NCBI RefSeq assembly: GCF_029227915.1
Contig: NC_079879.1
Span: 1,798,001-1,862,000 of the forward strand
Length of the DNA stretch: 64,000 bases
From: Hydractinia symbiolongicarpus
Taxonomy: Eukaryota > Cnidaria > Hydrozoa > Anthoathecata > Hydractiniidae
Direction: 5' to 3'
The position numbers and the translations under genes were made by a program. The notes below the pieces were generated by a model. It searched no databases. It had not been told where the DNA came from and saw only the letters and a program-made list of their open reading frames with translations. Of the stretch, positions 62,187 through 64,000 are shown in pieces (the first letter of the stretch is position 1; each line of letters starts with the position of its first letter).

Positions 62187-64000
62187 TTGCATCGCTTTTA
62201 ACAGTGAAACGATTGACTGTGGGACTTAAGTGAACTGATTTTGGACTTTGACCTTATAAATGTTATAAATCAGGCAAATGGACTCTAAGAAATAGCATTC
62301 TTCTTAATTTGGCATGATTGCTGGAACTCAGCGATTACAATGGCCGCTGTGGTAGAGCTTTAATGAAGAATGTAGATAAATATGTCATTTTGTACTGTGG
62401 GACCAATTGTAGTCGTTAGCGCGCGCTGAAGATGTAGAGACAGTTTCAAAAACTACATTTCATTGACTTTTTAACAGTATCAGTCCGCTTGAGTTGCAAT
62501 GGTTGCTTCACATATTCGTACCAACATGTATTTAGCGATATTTTTCTGATATTACTAGGTTGCATCGCTTTTAACAGTGAACCGATTGACTGTGGGACTT
62601 AATTTAACTGATGTTGGACTGTGACCTTATAAATGTGATGAATAAGCCAATTGGACTCCAAGAAAAAAAATTCTTCTTAATTTGACATGATTGCTGGAAC
62701 TCAGTGATTACACTGGGCTCTGTGGTAGCGCTTTAATGAAAAATTTAGATAAATAAGTCAGCTTTTACTGTGGGAACAATCCTAGCCGTTCCCGCGGGCT
62801 GACAATACAGAAACAGTTTCCCAAACTACATTTCATTAAATTTCTAACGATATAACTCCGTTTCAGTTACAACGGTTGCGTCACATATTCGTACCAACAT
62901 GTATTTAGCGATATTTTTCTGATATTACTAGGTTGCATCGCTTTTAACAGTGAAACGATTGACTGTGGGACTTAACTGAACTGATTTTGGACTTTGACCT
63001 TATAAATGTTATAAATGAGGCAAATGGACTCCAAGAAATAACACTGTTCTTAATTTGACATGATTGCTGGAACTCAGTGATTACACTGGGCGCTGTGATT
63101 ACGCTTCATTTAAAAATTTGGATAAATAAGTCATTTTGTAATGTGGGACCTATCGTAGCCCATAGCGCGCGCTGAGAATACAGAAACAGTTTCCAAAACT
63201 ACATTTCATTGAATTTCTAACAATATAACTCCGTTTCAGTTACAACGGTTGCGTCACATATTCGTACCAACATGGATTTAACGATATTTTTCTGATATTA
63301 CTAGGTTGCATCGCTTTTAACAGTGAAACGATTGACTGGGGGACTTAAGTGAACTGATTTTGGACTTTGACCTTATAAATGTTATAAATGAGGCAAATGG
63401 ACTCTAAGAAATAGCATTCTTCTTAATTTGGCATGATTGCTGGAACTCAGCGATTACAATGGCCGCTGTGGTAGCGCTTTAATGAAGAATTTAGATAAAT
63501 ATGTCATTTTGTACTGTGGGACCAATTGTAGTCGTTAGCGCGCGCTGAAGATATAGAGACAGTTTCAAAAACTACATTTCATTGACTTTTTAACAGTATC
63601 AGTCCGCTTGAGTTACAATGGTTGCTTCACATATTCGTACCAACATGGATTTAGCGATATTTTTCTGATACTACTAGGTTGCATCGCTTTTAACAGTGAA
63701 CCGATTAACTGTAGGACTTAATTTAACAGATGTTGGACTGTGACCTTATAAATGTGATGAATAAGCCAATTGGACTCCAAGAATAAACATTCTTCTTAAT
63801 TTGTCATGATTGCTGGAACTCAGTGATTACACTGGGCTCTGTGGTAGCACTTTAATGAAAAATTTAGATAATTAAGTCAGCTTTTACTGTGGGTACAATC
63901 CTAGCCGTTACCGCGCGCTGAGAATACAGAAACGGTTTCCAAAACTACATTTCATTGAATTTCTAACGATATAACTCCGTTTCAGTTACAACGGTTGCGT
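62187..64000 (+). repeat. Right-hand end of window, monomers continue
   Basis: Monomers start at 62446, 62819, 63192, 63565 and 63938, the last cut off by the window end after 63 bp. They carry many private changes, such as CCGCGGGCTGACAATAC near 62793 and GATTGACTGGGGGAC near 63332. A two-unit cycle (TTTCCAAAAC / AACGATATAAC unit alternating with a GCTTCACATATTCG unit) is partly visible. The array does not end here. Confidence 0.9.

Larger units (their letters stand above)
1..64000 (+). repeat. Satellite DNA array, ~373-bp monomer, head to tail
   Basis: The window is one uninterrupted tandem array. With the monomer start set at the TC of GTTTCAAAAACT (base 1 of the window), 172 full periods can be followed to 63938, all in one orientation. 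Most are 373 bp, with recurrent 372-bp and 375-bp subtypes, three truncated 298-bp units, and single units of 368, 369, 371 and 376 bp. A monomer runs in order: TTTCAAAAACTAC box; imperfect stem AACGG-N7-CCGTT; GGTTGCGTCACATATTCG; CCAACATG; TGATATTACTAGGTTGCATC; TTTTAACAGTGAAACGATTG; ACCTTATAAATG; GGACTCCAAGAA; ATGATTGCTGGAACTCAGCG; GTAGCGCTTTAATG; AGCGCGCGCT. Three head classes recur: GCAGTCCGTTTGAG, TCAGTCCGCTTGAG and AACTCCGTTTCAG. The usual length is 1 modulo 3, so reading frames rotate between monomers, and I found no believable gene. I do not recognise the satellite family or the host species. Confidence 0.98.

Noticed and set aside
1-64000. Open reading frames
   Set aside because: Any ORF here recurs only as a by-product of the repeat. 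Most monomers are 373 bp, so the frame shifts by one base each unit, and stops such as TAA and TGA are dense in all frames. No start, ribosome-binding context or codon bias supports a gene.
1-64000. CRISPR array
   Set aside because: Repeats are about 373 bp long and directly joined, with no unique spacers between short repeats.
1-64000. Ribosomal DNA spacer or other gene-linked tandem repeat
   Set aside because: No rRNA, 5S, histone or tRNA sequence is seen anywhere in 64 kb, so there is no evidence that the repeats belong to a gene cluster.
1-64000. Transposable element or insertion in the array
   Set aside because: The monomer phase was followed without a break from 1 to 64000. No period departs from 368-376 bp except the three 298-bp deletion units, so there is no room for an insertion.
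1-64000. Relation to the Drosophila 1.688 (359-bp) satellite
   Set aside because: The length is similar and a short word like ATATTCGTAC is shared from memory, but I cannot align the rest. The resemblance is too small to claim kinship without a search.
1-64000. Inverted or palindromic arrangement of array segments
   Set aside because: All 172 monomers read in the same direction on the + strand; no switch of orientation was found.

Overview
The whole 64 kb window is a single head-to-tail satellite DNA array. I see no protein-coding gene, RNA gene, transposon or unique flanking sequence. The repeat unit is a monomer of about 373 bp. Taking the monomer start as the TC of GTTTCAAAAACT (base 1 of the window is exactly this point), I tracked 172 consecutive complete monomers by eye, plus a 63-bp start of the next one at 63938. 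All lie in the same orientation. Nearly all are 371-376 bp; the exceptions are three of 298 bp, one of 368 bp and one of 369 bp. The array runs off both ends of the window.

Organism: this is eukaryotic heterochromatin, of the pericentromeric, centromeric or subtelomeric kind. Nothing in the window identifies the species. One monomer counted by hand (747-1119) is about 37% G+C and holds about 16 CpG, slightly more than expected from composition. The lack of CpG loss fits a genome with little germline CpG methylation, such as many invertebrates, better than a vertebrate or flowering plant; this is inference only.

Layout. (1) 1-6050: a very uniform 5-monomer higher-order repeat (HOR) of 1,866-1,867 bp, three full copies and part of a fourth. 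(2) 6051-14226: the same monomer types, more diverged and reshuffled, often as trimers. (3) 14227-15737: a recent 2-monomer tandem duplication. (4) 15680-26510: a 9-10-monomer HOR (3.36-3.73 kb) in three copies, the third enlarged by a 3-monomer tandem duplication. (5) 26511-29852: a mosaic with new subtypes, including truncated 298-bp monomers. (6) 29853-49089: a very large tandem duplication, copy 1 of 10,364 bp and copy 2 of 8,873 bp, differing by a 4-monomer block, one lost monomer and one extra monomer. (7) 49110-59202: an older mosaic. (8) 59203-62186: a 4-monomer (1,492-bp) tandem duplication with no difference I could see between copies. (9) 62187-64000: more diverged monomers to the end.

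Subtypes are regional. Monomers of 375 bp with a TATTAAGTGAT insertion occur only before about 26.1 kb. Monomers starting TTTCCAAAAC appear only after 16.4 kb. Monomers of 372 bp with TAGTTTTTAATG occur between about 28 and 53 kb. The picture is an array repeatedly reshaped by unequal exchange in register at many scales (1, 2, 3, 4, 5, 9-10 and 24-28 monomers). The main interest is this nested architecture and the motifs kept in almost every monomer.
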